Assembly (NCBI GenBank): GCA_900323505.1
Contig: OOIN01000005.1
Coordinates: 930,001 to 994,000 of the forward strand
Reading direction: 5' to 3'
Length of the DNA: 64,000 nucleotides
Origin: Ustilago trichophora
Taxonomy: Eukaryota; Basidiomycota; Ustilaginomycetes; Ustilaginales; Ustilaginaceae
Of the stretch, positions 10,558 through 21,808 are shown piece by piece. The position numbers were made by a program, and so were the translations under genes. The notes beneath the pieces are model-generated. The model saw only the letters and a program-made list of their open reading frames with translations, searched no databases and was not told the DNA's origin. Within the stretch, counting starts at the first letter, position 1. Each line of letters opens with the position of its first letter.

Positions 10558-11601
10558 ATGAAATGGCTCATCGTCACAACAGCTATTGCCATCTCATTGC
10601 TGGCTCTCAGCAAGGGGGCTCATGCACAGCATCGCATGGTCAGGATGCATGCTCGACAGCAGCCTCCCGCTCCGCAGCCCGGTGCTCCTGACCAAAAGCT
10701 GCCTCATCAAAGTTCTCCGGGCAAAAACGTTCCACAACCCCTCTCGCCCGAAGCGGTCCTCTCCCAGCCAGCTGCAAAAGTCGATCCTGGCCTCAAGCTT
10801 ACCCAGGATTCGGACGCAGACATGTCGCTTCAGCACGAAGAGGCGATGAGACTTCTCATGCAGACCAAAGCAGAAGCTGTCATCGCATCCCACGCTGGTG
10901 ACGCTCTCTCGCCTTATGAGATAGAATGTATCCTCAATGGTGTCATGCCCTCTCTTCACCCTGGCTCTCTCCCGAATGTCACCTGGACCATGGACATGTA
11001 CGAGTCGGGCACCACACTGCCCACCACTTCTTCGTCTTCCAAGGGAAGCTTTTCTAGCACTTTCTCATCTAGTCATTGGTCCACGTCTTCCTCCACCATC
11101 AAGCTCATGTCAACTGCATCCGATGGAGAAGGTAACAACCTAGCCGATGCGAAGAAGGGCAGTCCTGACATCGACGCCAAGGCCAACTCTCACGCCGATG
11201 TCGACGACAGAGACCTCAACCACGACGGCATCATCTCGGTCGACGAGCTTCTTCATTCCTTCTTCCACGCTGATGACGTCAAGAACGTGTTTGACAAAGT
11301 TCAAGCCCAGACCGACTCACAATTGGGAAAGGATAGCAAGAAAGAGATCATCAAGAAAGCCGCCCCGGTCTTGCACATGACTATCGAGAAGGTGGCCTCA
11401 CACCGAGGTTGGGGCTTGCAGGATGCGCGCTTCGCCCAGCTGCATATCGAAGGACAAGGTGAAGGAGCAGAGGCCTTCAAGGACTACAATACGTTTGTCA
11501 AGACAATGAGAAGCGCTCTGATTACTCCGAAGGATGCGGCTAAGCACAGCGCACAGGAGCAGCAGGATGCGCCCAGGACTGACCCTGCGACTAAGGCTTA
11601 A
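10558..11601 (+). CDS. Secreted EF-hand protein, function unknown
   Basis: Predicted secreted protein of 347 residues. The ATG at 10558 opens a clear signal peptide (MKWLIVTTAIAISLLALSKG, cleavage near AHA-QH, about residue 23); starts further upstream would bury it. A Pro/Gln-rich segment follows, then a helical region (about 80-130), a Ser/Thr-rich linker, and one canonical EF-hand loop, DLNHDGIISVDE (about 218-229), with acidic and Asn ligands in place and a Glu at position 12. The C-terminal third is helical and could hold a degenerate partner hand. The EF-hand and secretion signal are seen; calcium binding is inferred. The next gene downstream is also secreted. Confidence 0.72.
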   Translation: MKWLIVTTAIAISLLALSKGAHAQHRMVRMHARQQPPAPQPGAPDQKLPHQSSPGKNVPQPLSPEAVLSQPAAKVDPGLKLTQDSDADMSLQHEEAMRLLMQTKAEAVIASHAGDALSPYEIECILNGVMPSLHPGSLPNVTWTMDMYESGTTLPTTSSSSKGSFSSTFSSSHWSTSSSTIKLMSTASDGEGNNLADAKKGSPDIDAKANSHADVDDRDLNHDGIISVDELLHSFFHADDVKNVFDKVQAQTDSQLGKDSKKEIIKKAAPVLHMTIEKVASHRGWGLQDARFAQLHIEGQGEGAEAFKDYNTFVKTMRSALITPKDAAKHSAQEQQDAPRTDPATKA

Positions 11602-12110
11602 ATTGGAGAGGTCTTTCTCCGAATTATTTGTAGTGTGCTACAATGCGTTCGAGGTGATTATGAAATATTGAAGCGCTTCTCTTTCCCCGGTCGGTTGATT
11701 GCGGCTATTGCGCTTGCAGGTGTGTGATAGACATGCTTGCAAGCTTCGGAGTCTGGTGCTTCTTCCCGTTGCAGAATTCGGGATTGGCGCGCCACGCGAG
11801 CGAGTACAGCGAGCTTTAATTTTTTGGACAGGAGAAAGAGAGCGAAACGTAGTTGAAATTGGCAGCTGCAACGGGAAAGCTTGCTTGGCGTTATGCTACG
11901 GGGACAAGCGGTCCTCCCGTGCACGACGTCCCCGCTGTCAACCTCGCCCTCAGCAAGACTCGATGCTAAATATCAATCATGTTGTGAGTCAACTCGACTA
12001 GTAAAGAAATTTGACTTGTTGAGAGGCTATATATACCTTGCTCCCTCTATCTCTGGGGTTCGTCTCCCTACGAACAGTTTCTTCGCTACACTCGAAGGGC
12101 AGTGATCAGG
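11602..12110. other. Intergenic: promoter of the second secreted protein
   Basis: About 510 bp between two plus-strand secreted-protein genes. A TATA element lies near its 3' end (12027-12037). No gene seen. Confidence 0.6.
12027..12037 (+). promoter_or_regulatory. TATA box of the secreted-protein gene at 12111
   Basis: CTATATATACC about 75 bp upstream of the ATG at 12111, in a sensible position for a core promoter with a short leader. Confidence 0.6.
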
Positions 12111-12779
12111 ATGAAGTTCGCCCTCAGTACGATTACGCTTCTTGCTAGCGCCATGATGGCCTATGCGGCACCTGCACCACCAGGCGTAACAAAGTCACAC
12201 GACAAGGATCCCACCACAGGTGACAAGTCGCATACGACCACCTACACCGCTCCCCAATACAATTCGGTAACCAAGTTCGGTAGTGTCACCTATACCGCCT
12301 TCATCCCAGACTGCGCCATACCTGTCACGCCCACCCTAACCTCCTCATCCGAATACGCCCTCGTACCAATCCAGCTTACCGGCAAATACTCCTACTCGTA
12401 CACCACCACAACTTGGGACTCTGGCGCGCCCCAACTCAACCATACCTCCTTCGCTATGCGCATGTCTGGCTATGCAACCACCACCACAACTCGCGCCAAA
12501 AAGGGTGACAAATACACTGGCGGAGAAGCTCTTCAGCTTCAATTCAACTACGATGCCGACGGAGGAATACAAGCCGGAGACTACACCGAAAGCTTTAGAA
12601 CCATCAGCGTGCTGTACAACAAGCAGGGGATGAAGAACTACTTCTACGCAAATCTGGATCTCAGATTCGATGGAGGAATGGTGGAGGTGCTCTTTTCGGA
12701 TGTGAGAAAGTTCCAATGTCCAACCCCGCAAGAAGTCGCCCAGATTGCTGCAAACCCTCCTGATCCAGTCCTACAGTAG
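12111..12779 (+). CDS. Small secreted protein, candidate effector
   Basis: A 222-residue protein with a signal peptide (MKFALSTITLLASAMMAYA, cleavage before AP at about residue 20). I choose the ATG at 12111; the codon three positions earlier is GTG. The mature part is rich in Thr, Tyr and Ser, with a possible beta-rich fold, an N-glycosylation sequon (NHT) and only two Cys (in PDCAIP and FQCPTP). I recognise no family. Size, secretion and lack of known domains fit the broad class of smut secreted proteins or effectors, but this is inference from general features. It follows the secreted EF-hand gene and converges on the Rab4 gene with a gap of about 210 bp. Confidence 0.7.
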   Translation: MKFALSTITLLASAMMAYAAPAPPGVTKSHDKDPTTGDKSHTTTYTAPQYNSVTKFGSVTYTAFIPDCAIPVTPTLTSSSEYALVPIQLTGKYSYSYTTTTWDSGAPQLNHTSFAMRMSGYATTTTTRAKKGDKYTGGEALQLQFNYDADGGIQAGDYTESFRTISVLYNKQGMKNYFYANLDLRFDGGMVEVLFSDVRKFQCPTPQEVAQIAANPPDPVLQ

Positions 12780-12990
12780 GTCATTTCCACACAAATGGGG
12801 ACTAGGTTTTGCTGCTTGCTCGAATGAGAATCATGTAACGGGATGTAGTGATTGAATCAAAAGACAGGATCACTTGGTATATGCGTGCGAAAAGAGAACC
12901 AAACAAATGTGTGTGCAAGAAAGCTAAACATGAGAACAAAGACCGATTACGATAAGAGCAAGACCCAAACATAGCGCAAAGAGATGGTGT

Positions 12991-14033
<1,043 letters not shown>

Positions 14034-14926
14034 GATGGCGATATGTATATATGAATGTGGCCGTGGTGCTCTCGAGAATGAAAAGATGGTCCAAACGAAA
14101 AGTGCTTTGGCCAGGAGGCTAGCTCAGTGGAGCTTTGCTAAGCTGTGAAATGATCGCTCCTGCCCAATCGATCAAGATGAAAGGGACCTTGATGGAGATA
14201 GCAGCCTCGTTTCGCGAAAGCTCAGATCCTCGCTTGGATCAGATGTCTGCTCGTCTCGTTGAGACGACAAGTGCAATTCGTGGCTCGAGAGCTGCCGAGG
14301 TTTGATTACTGTTGATTGGATGATTGTCACACGAGCTGGGAGTGCTTTTCGATGCGTGTGGTCGTGCTAAGAGCTTTGTGAACGCTTGATCCAATCGACT
14401 AGAGCGTCTCCGAAGCTGTTAACGAATACTGTGATGCGGTTGGTGATGTCAGTGGGGCGATGGCGATGCTGATGACGAAAGATGTCGAAGGACAGAGTGG
14501 GGCAAGCATGCAAATGACAGTGTTTCTAGAAAGTGGAGCTTGCATGCGTGTGGTGCGGCCCCTCTCTACAGATAAACTTGAAGCGACGCGCGGGACTCGG
14601 CTGCTGCTGCTGCCATGCTGTGCGAGCCAAAATTCAGGGTTCGCGTGGATTTAGCCTTGGGTTCGCACTTGAGCTCTTTGTATCGCCCGAGATTGCTGCC
14701 TTTTCTAAGGAACTCGGAAATCAGAAAGAAAGCGGCTGCAGCACACACCATTTCTTCTTTCGCCAATTGATACCTGTACAGTACAGTACAGTACATATTT
14801 GCATTCAAACCATCAGCAACACTATCTTAAGAGGCATCGCAACGCTATTCCCTGGAATACAACACTAAAGGTACGGCAGCACTCTCGACAAAGTGCAGGA
14901 GCAAGCACCGTGAACAATCCGCAAAG
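14034..14926. other. Divergent promoter region, Rab4 / GIR2
   Basis: About 890 bp. It contains a multi-copy AGTAC pentamer repeat at 14775-14796, about 130 bp upstream of the GIR2 start. No gene seen. Confidence 0.6.
14775..14796. repeat. (AGTAC)n pentamer repeat
   Basis: TGTAC followed by further CAGTA units ending GTACAT. It is the same repeat unit as the longer tract at 45415-45443. Confidence 0.8.
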
Positions 14927-15829
14927 ATGCCATCACAAGAAGAATACGAAGCGACGCTGGCAGAAGAGCTCGAGGTGCTAGAGAGCATCTACATTGACGA
15001 GCTTGAAAAGATCTCTCCTGAGGAGCTCCACATTCGTATTGAGCCCGAGGAAGATGTCCTCCCGCTTCTCTTCTCCATCGGACTCGAACCTGGACAAGCG
15101 CCCACAGAGAGCGTAGAAGACGGCTCTCCCTCGCCCATCGTCCTCTCCCTCCACATCCAGTACACCTCCGACTACCCAGATGCACCACCCAACATGTCGA
15201 TTCACGTCCTGCGCGACACCAAAGCCGTCCTTGGTCCAGCTATCTCTGATCAAGATGGCGAAGATCCCGAAGATGCCGCCTCAGCCGACCGACCCGCAGT
15301 AACAGAGCTCCAAGCAGGCCTCGACGAAGTGGCTCAGGAATCCTTGGGCATGGCTATGGTCTTCACCCTCGCCTCGCACCTCCGTGAAAGCGTGACAACA
15401 CTCATCCAGCGCCGCCTGGCAGAAATCGAAGCAGCGGCAAGCGCAAAGAGGGAAGCAGAGATCGAGGCCGAGGCGGAAAAGTTCCGCGGTACTGCCGTCA
15501 CACCGGAACGCTTCGCCGAATGGAGAGTCAAATTCATCCACGAGATGGCTGAGAAGGAGAAGAAAGAAGAAGAGGCAAAGATGTCGAAAATGTCGGCAAA
15601 GGAGAGAGAAGAGTACAAGAAGAGCAAGCTCAAACCCAGCGGCAAGCAGCTGTTTGAGAAGGGTGGTACATTTGAGGAAGATGAAGCCGAGGAAGAGGGT
15701 GTTCAGGAAGTTGACTGGAGCTTGTATACACGTGAGCAGAGAGAGAAGGAGAGAAGGGATCAGGAAGAGCAGGACGAGTTGCAGAGCCGGACCGATGGGC
15801 TTGCCTTTGATGATGAGGATGACGATTAA
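14927..15829 (+). CDS. GIR2: RWD-domain protein GIR2 (DFRP2/RWDD1 type)
   Basis: Cytosolic partner of DRG-family GTPases (Rbg2 in yeast) that also binds Gcn1 through its RWD domain and so tempers Gcn2 stress signalling. The RWD domain opens with EEYEATLAEELEVLESIY and carries the YPDAPP turn (83-88). A long acidic insert (about 110-135) separates the final helices. After it comes the DFRP motif region GTAVTPERFAEWRVKF (near 190), then a Lys/Glu-rich helix and an acidic tail ending DEDDD. Length is 300 residues, slightly above the 265 of yeast Gir2. Single exon; ATG at 14927 is followed at once by the RWD helix. Confidence 0.88.
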   Translation: MPSQEEYEATLAEELEVLESIYIDELEKISPEELHIRIEPEEDVLPLLFSIGLEPGQAPTESVEDGSPSPIVLSLHIQYTSDYPDAPPNMSIHVLRDTKAVLGPAISDQDGEDPEDAASADRPAVTELQAGLDEVAQESLGMAMVFTLASHLRESVTTLIQRRLAEIEAAASAKREAEIEAEAEKFRGTAVTPERFAEWRVKFIHEMAEKEKKEEEAKMSKMSAKEREEYKKSKLKPSGKQLFEKGGTFEEDEAEEEGVQEVDWSLYTREQREKERRDQEEQDELQSRTDGLAFDDEDDD

Positions 15830-16441
15830 GAGCAGCCCTGTCGCCTTCGACCGCCGTCTTTTGTTTTCTTCATTCGCAGCAAGCTCAGAATGCGATTCGA
15901 CATCACACCAACACTGCCTTATCTGTACTTTTATGCATTTCACCATAGAACCCACCATCAACCCGCACAAAGGTCTGATCACGCTCTGAAGAATCTCTTT
16001 GGCAGGTCTTTCGTCTCGTTTGAGCATCGTTGAAACTGAGTTCTTGTTGCTGTGAGCCTGGCCTGTCCTTCGCTCTATGCATCGTTCCGCGGGTTTCGTT
16101 AACAAGGAGCAACGTTGCCGTCGGTCTCGGCTAAGATTTGGTCGCGGAATGAGACGCTGGCTGCCGGTCTTTGGACGCGCTACTTTTCTCCATCAGCCCA
16201 TTTTTTTTAAAGGTGCGGCGGCGTGTTTCGTTTCACGCTTGGACCCTCTTTGCGTCCAACCTCTGTTCTTCCCCGCATCTCTTTGCGGCGACTCGACCAC
16301 TCATCCCTTCCCATCCCATTCGCACGTCCAGCCTCCCTCTCTTATAGACGTCGTGGCCATCATCCTTTCGCCCTTCTCTGCCTCTACCATTTTCTTCGAT
16401 CACTGCTCCGTCTACCTTCACGAAATCGGTTATTTCCCAAC
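15830..16441. other. Intergenic: GIR2 3' flank and promoter of the fusion gene
   Basis: About 610 bp, with a CT-rich leader before 16442. The ORFs here read as Pro/Ser/Leu-rich translations of pyrimidine-rich leader and are not genes. Confidence 0.6.
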
Positions 16442-18443
16442 ATGGCTGCCGCAACAACAGCGGTGCACCGCCCGCGCACCCTCGTGTCAGCTTGGCTGTT
16501 CCTCAGCTCCTTTGTTGTGGCTTGGGATGTAGGCTACATTCTTTTGCGACCACGCAGTATGCTCGGCGGAGACCTGCACTGGATCTGGTCGCCCTACTCG
16601 CTCTACATGAACGTCGACTACATCTACGGTCTCCCTTCGTGGGATACTAAGGATGGCTTCCCTGCAGCACAGTCTCTCATGAATGTTGGAGAGAGCATTC
16701 TTAACCTTTTCTACATCTATCTTGTTCACATCAAAGCAACACCATCTTCGCTTGCCGTTGCACCCATCTGGGGCCTGGTTGCCGTGACTATGACTCTTTC
16801 AAAGACGATTCTCTATGTTCTCAACGTAAGTGTCCAGAATTCCCAGCCGAACGGTAAGCAACGGGACTGACAGCTTTGTTATGGTTGAATGCAACAGGAT
16901 TTCTGCTGCGGATGGTGCAAGACCGGCCACAATGACTGGTACACCTTATTTGTCTACTGGATCCTCCCCAATGGTCTCTGGATCCTCTTCCCAGCCATCA
17001 TCGCCTACGTCTTTATCCGGGAGCTCTCTGTATCTCTCAAGGTCGCTGCTGGAGTACAAGGTGCGACTTCTACCACCCCTTTCCAACCCATAACCCCCTC
17101 TTCCACCACTGCCAGCGCCTCTAAAAAGGCCGTTACGAATGGTGTGAACGGGGAGAAGGGAGACAAAACAGAGTTGGGTTCTAATCCGTATCTGGTTGAT
17201 CATTCGCAGCTCCCGAGCTGGGCACAGGACAACGCGTGGATCGTCAAGGGGTACCGTCGCCCCGGAGGAGTACACCAAGAGGAAAGGCTAAAAAGCTTTG
17301 ATCACGGTACAGTGTACAAGTGCTGGCGCAGTGTTTGGGCCTATTGGCATAACGAGACTGGTAAGCATCGCTTCCCCTTCGATAATGTTCAAGTCTACGG
17401 CGAGGCTAATTCTGATTCTTCTGATTTCTTTGCTGGGTGTTGTGCATGCAGTGAATATCCACACTCACCTATGGGGAGCGGTATTCTCGATCGGTCTGTC
17501 ATCGAGCCATCTGTTGCAGCATCTTGACCTTCTCCCAAGCTTTATTCGTCCTCTTTCACATCACCCCATATTCTACCCGTCCAGCCTCACTTTCACCACT
17601 GTGACAGGTAAAATCCTTCGCCTCGCCTCCGCTTCCTACCCCTCCTCGAACCACCACCATCTTTCTCACAGTCCCCTCACTGCCGCTGCGTCAACAAGCT
17701 TCCTCGGTCGAGCATTATCGATCTTCTCACCTACTGCTTCGTCTTCCATCACCTCCGAAATCACCGACCTCACCGTCCGCGGGCCGGACACTCTCGACAT
17801 TTTTGGTTTTACCGCCTTCTTCATTGGCGCTTTCGTCTGTCTCGGCTGTTCCGCTACCTATCACGCCATCCAGTGTCACTCCCATGCCGTCTCGAAGCGA
17901 TTCAACAAACTCGACTATGTCGGCATTGTCGTCATGATTGTGGGATCCTTCCTCCCCGCCCTGCATTACGGCTTCTACTGCCACCCGCACTACCAACTCT
18001 TCTACTCGGTCGCCATCTCATCGCTAGGCGCTCTGGCGATGTACGTCGTCCTGGCCCCCTCTTATGCCACTCCTGCATACAGACCTTACAGAACAGCGGT
18101 GTTTCTTGTCCTAGGCCTGTCAGCCGTAGTCCCCGTGGCTCATGTCGTTCAGATCTACGGCTACAGGACAATCACCGAAACTATGGGATTGAGGTTCCTC
18201 ATCCTCTCCGGTGCGCTCTATGTCATCGGGGCAACTTTGTATGCTGCCAGAGTGCCTGAAAGATTTGCACCGGGCAGATTCGACATGGTGGGCGCGAGTC
18301 ATCAGATCTTCCACGTGCTCATCTTGGCTGCTGCTGCGGCGCACTATGTCAGCATAAGGAGGGCTTACGCTTTCTGGCATACCGTGGAGGCCGTTGGCCT
18401 CGAGGGTGGACGTGCGGGCGTTTGTGCTGCTTTGCAAGGGTAG
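16442..18443 (+). CDS. Fusion membrane protein: fungal 4-TM domain plus PAQR/Izh receptor domain
   Basis: Three exons: 16442-16825, 16898-17360, 17452-18443 (introns 72 and 91 bp, both GTAAG...CAG), 612 residues. Residues 1 to about 200 match a fungal family of unknown function with four membrane helices (WDVGYILLRPRSMLGGDLHW, VDYIYG, LSKTILYVLN). A polar linker of about 55 residues follows. Then comes a PAQR/hemolysin III-like (Izh) domain: LPSWAQDN, GYRRP, and HNETVNIHTHLWG created exactly by the second splice, SATYH near 415, and SHQIFHV near 565, supplying the Ser/Asp/His metal-site pattern. The linker frame has no stop and no Met, so the PAQR part has no start of its own. A loop of about 90 residues after the first PAQR helix is unusually long and could hide another intron. 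Izh proteins link sterol and zinc homeostasis. Confidence 0.75.
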
Positions 18444-18488
18444 GGATAGAGTTGCGTTCGTAGATAATTGTAAAATAGAGGGCACGTT

Positions 18489-20033
18489 TTAATCATCGCT
18501 GAATTTGACGATCATAAAGAAAAGTACTACAGAGACAATGATGATGATGAGCGATGGGGTGGCTTCGATATTGGTCAAGGCTGAGAGTGGTGGCTGGGCA
18601 TGGGCAAGAACTGAACGTGTGAAGATGTCTGCTCGAGGCTTATCCTTGTCACCGGCCAGCATACCTTTAGGTGTAGCGCTCTCAGCAGAAGATCGGCGCG
18701 CTAGTTTCAAAGTTTGTGACTCCAAAAGAGAATCCAACTTCGTAGTGAGCCGATCGAGCTTTGTGTGCAGTTCGGCGAGCTCCTCGTCACGACCCTTCTC
18801 TTCTCGCTGAGTTTGCGACGGTGCGGCGTGTATTCTTGCTCCACCAGAGGATTCTTGTGGTAGGTCGACTCCGCCCCCGTGTCCTTCTCCTTCATCTGCT
18901 AAGCAGAGATGCGGGAAGGAGAGAACGTTCATTCGGTGCAAAGTTGCCATCCTGGCTCTGAGGAAAGAGTGAAGTCGTGCTATCGTTTCTTCTGCGTCTT
19001 CTCCTTCATCGGATGTGAGTATGTGGCCAAGTGTTGGATCTGTTGAGCGCAACTCGGCAAGCTCTGCCAGTGACAACGGGGAGAGTAGCTCGCATGTCGT
19101 TTCCTCGTGCAGCTCTGGATCCAACTTTGGCCGGAGAGGGTCCGAGTCTGCGGAAGAGGTTGGAAGGAGCTGCGTCCACTCTGAAAAATCTCCGTTGGTC
19201 GGCGGCACAACAACATCCTTTAAATCGTCTAACAGCGCCCTCAGCCTGCCCTCTTTTTCATTATCCTTCTCCTCCCATTGTTTTTCACCCTGCAACCCCA
19301 ATCTCGCATCGATCCACAATGAGTAGAGCTGGCTAGACCATCGCATCAAGCTTTCATGCAATCTCCCTTTGTTCTCTCTTCTTCTCTCATTTGCTCGGCG
19401 TGCAATAACACTTCTCATCTCTCCCGAGATCAGAGTCTTGATCTGTTGTCCCGTGGGAAGCATTTGCACGCCTGCAAACCGTAGCTGTGGGTCCGTGATA
19501 GCATCCGTCGAATAAGAAGCTGCATCCACAAACTGTTGTGGAACTCTCCAATTGTGCGATAAACCGTCTTCAAATTCGTCCAGGCTCCAAGCCGCGCTAC
19601 TTCTCCCATCAAGAATTGCGGCCAAGGCAGATGCAAGGCCGAGCTGCGATGCAATGTGCCGAGCTAGCGGGAGACCTATCCACAGATCATCCCACGGTTC
19701 CAGGCCAGCTAGGGAGAGATCGAAAGAAACCGGGGAGAGGTTGAATCGGAGTAGGCCAGAGATGAGAGTCAGATTGGCGGCGAAGAAGATGGATGAGAGG
19801 GTGATGTACGGTGTTCGATGCTCGGGGTCGAGGATGCGGGTTACTGTGTAGAATGTGTGAGGGGATGAAGAGGAGGGCAGGTCGACCTCGAGACAGGGGC
19901 AGAGAGAGGCATTTGTTCGACGGGATAGGTGCAGGACAAAGCGGAGAGGTGCTGGTCTGCGCGCTTCGAGCCGCTGCCATATCTCAGCTGAGCTTGACGC
20001 TGGTACGGAGAAGGGGTTTGATGGGGTCAGCAT
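18489..20033 (-). CDS. Bqt4-like APSES-domain, tail-anchored protein
   Basis: A 514-residue protein with an APSES/KilA-N-like domain at the N-terminus (about 30-145; RILDPEHRTPYITLSSIFFA, then a WDDLWIGLPLARHIASQLGL block that corresponds to the W-x-PL-x-x-A helix of APSES proteins) and a single membrane helix at the extreme C-terminus (IIIIVSVVLFFMIV, about 496-509) followed by KFSDD. A short coiled coil (HTKLDRLTTKLDSLLESQ, about 415-435) lies before it. This layout is that of fission yeast Bqt4, which anchors telomeres to the inner nuclear membrane. The Bqt4 role is inferred from the layout; the APSES match is by eye. Single exon. It is tail to tail with the fusion gene, with only 45 bp between stop codons. 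Confidence 0.65.
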   Translation of the reverse strand: MLTPSNPFSVPASSSAEIWQRLEARRPAPLRFVLHLSRRTNASLCPCLEVDLPSSSSPHTFYTVTRILDPEHRTPYITLSSIFFAANLTLISGLLRFNLSPVSFDLSLAGLEPWDDLWIGLPLARHIASQLGLASALAAILDGRSSAAWSLDEFEDGLSHNWRVPQQFVDAASYSTDAITDPQLRFAGVQMLPTGQQIKTLISGEMRSVIARRANERRRENKGRLHESLMRWSSQLYSLWIDARLGLQGEKQWEEKDNEKEGRLRALLDDLKDVVVPPTNGDFSEWTQLLPTSSADSDPLRPKLDPELHEETTCELLSPLSLAELAELRSTDPTLGHILTSDEGEDAEETIARLHSFLRARMATLHRMNVLSFPHLCLADEGEGHGGGVDLPQESSGGARIHAAPSQTQREEKGRDEELAELHTKLDRLTTKLDSLLESQTLKLARRSSAESATPKGMLAGDKDKPRADIFTRSVLAHAQPPLSALTNIEATPSLIIIIVSVVLFFMIVKFSDD

Positions 20034-20617
20034 CGTGAAGAGGTCAAAATGGGTTGGTTGGTGAATGCATAGCCGGAAATGACCATCTCAGGATCGAGCA
20101 CTGTGTAGCCAGCGATGTAAGCTGGAATTTGAGTGGCAAGAACAGAGGGGCGCAGAACAGAGGGGCTTCTACAATTCCTGCTGTGTTGATTGTTCAGGAC
20201 ATCGTAGCAGAGGTACGTAGCAGATGGGGATCCATGAGAAGCAAGCATGGAGGAGACGAAGAAAGACAAGAAAGGCGGTTCGAGCGGAGCCCAGCTGTCA
20301 AAAAAGGCATTCTTTTTTAGGCTTTTCACGTTCTTCCGAAATGTCCACACGTCAACTTTGCCTCCTTCTAGCGTCCTTCGATCAACGGGAAGCTCATTCC
20401 GACCATCGCTGCTCAGAAACACAAAGCTCAGCTCACACAACAAAAAAATGGCAGTAATGAGCTGAATTAAAGATCGAGTCGAAACAAAGCTATGAACAAG
20501 AAAAAGGAAGTTGCACGAAGAGCGCTGAGTTACCGATCATGCTCCAAAGATTTTTTTGGGGGGGAGGGGGGGAAGGTTTGGCAAAGAAAGAAGATTTGAA
20601 CTCGCAGCATCCTTGAA
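20034..20617. other. Intergenic region upstream of the Bqt4-like gene
   Basis: About 580 bp between two minus-strand genes, with a T/G homopolymer stretch near 20550-20575. No gene seen. Confidence 0.6.
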
Positions 20618-21808
20618 TTACTTGGCCTTCTTGCCATCAACGGCAACAGTCTCCCTCCACGACTTTCTCGCCTTCCAGCCTAGTTCTTCCTCACCGCTGC
20701 ACCACCACATGCTTGCTGCGAAACCGGGGCCACCCACGAGCGTTGCGAGGACGAGACCAGTGGTTGTCTTTTCCAGCCAGGGCGAGCCGGCAGGAGCCTT
20801 GACGATGGCCTTGTCGCATTCTACGTCGAGGGGCGACCTTGCCTCTCCGGTGATGGGGTGTACAGAGACCTTGCTCCTGATTGTGAGCCTCTCTGCGATA
20901 ACGAGGAGGATCGTAGCAAATGCAGCGCCGAGGATGTCACCAATCCAGAACATAGAGACGGCGTCAAAAGTCTCACCCTGCAGCCAGTAGCCGCGACCGA
21001 CACGGTTGAGGCCGTACCAATATGTGAAAGCAGAGATGGCGGCCATCTTGCGGTAGTACGACCAGGTGCGTTCAAAGGCGTAACTGACACCCTCTGCGTT
21101 GTAGCGGCGGATGATGGAGCGCGAAGTGGCTTCGTCGTTGACTTTGGGGGTGCGGAAGCTGACCCACGCGATGGGAAGATAAGCGAGGCCAGCGAACTGG
21201 ACCATGAGTGCGGCGTGGTTCCACAGCGCACCGGAAACGTCTGCGAATACGGCAATGGCTGCGGTGAGACCGACACCCACGTGGAGCAAGTTGGCAGCGT
21301 AGATATTCGAGGCGGGCGTTGGCACGGGGAGCACCGAGGCCTTGGAGCTCTTCATGGCGCTGTAAAGGGCAGGAAGGTATACCAGCGAGAAGAAGAAGCA
21401 CGACCAGGGGCCGAGGCCAGCCGCAGCACCAACGGTGTTAAGGAAGACGAGGAAGATTCCTGCGTTGAGCGTCGACTTGCGGTTGGGCGAGACAGCCTGG
21501 AAGCTGAGACGGTAGGAGAGGGGAAGAGTGCATGCGATCATGATGGCAAAGAGGCCAACGTTGAGTCGCTTCTCTGTGCTGCGTCTGAAGAAGCCCATGG
21601 TGGTGCAGAGCGTGTTGTCGAGCAAGGGTACGGCGCCGTGGGTGACATCAGTCTTGAGTTTTTGACGCGATGGAAGCTTGCAAGAAGCAGCAAGGGCGCG
21701 GATGGACTTGTCCTCAGAGAGGAAGAAAGCAGTGTACTCTGTGGCTACACCAGCGAGTAAGCCGGCGAGCGCGAGGCCCAGAACGGGCAGGAAGGAGCCT
21801 TTGGCCAT
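20618..21808 (-). CDS. Multi-pass membrane protein, function unknown
   Basis: A 396-residue protein with many hydrophobic segments (for instance FLPVLGLALAGLLAGV at the N-terminus, GLFAIMIACTLPLSY near 85 and IFLVFLNTVGAAAGL near 120), giving perhaps seven or eight helices. The C-terminus is basic (GWKARKSWRETVAVDGKKAK) and probably cytosolic. I do not recognise a family. The N-terminal helix could be a signal anchor. Codon use is strongly biased (a 300-codon stretch without TTA, CTA or TCA), suggesting good expression. Single exon; ATG at 21808. Confidence 0.7.
   Translation of the reverse strand: MAKGSFLPVLGLALAGLLAGVATEYTAFFLSEDKSIRALAASCKLPSRQKLKTDVTHGAVPLLDNTLCTTMGFFRRSTEKRLNVGLFAIMIACTLPLSYRLSFQAVSPNRKSTLNAGIFLVFLNTVGAAAGLGPWSCFFFSLVYLPALYSAMKSSKASVLPVPTPASNIYAANLLHVGVGLTAAIAVFADVSGALWNHAALMVQFAGLAYLPIAWVSFRTPKVNDEATSRSIIRRYNAEGVSYAFERTWSYYRKMAAISAFTYWYGLNRVGRGYWLQGETFDAVSMFWIGDILGAAFATILLVIAERLTIRSKVSVHPITGEARSPLDVECDKAIVKAPAGSPWLEKTTTGLVLATLVGGPGFAASMWWCSGEEELGWKARKSWRETVAVDGKKAK

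Noticed and set aside
16077..16532. 151-codon frame before the PAQR fusion gene
   Set aside because: It is a translation of the CT-rich leader (Phe/Ser/Pro/His-rich) and overlaps the real start in another frame.
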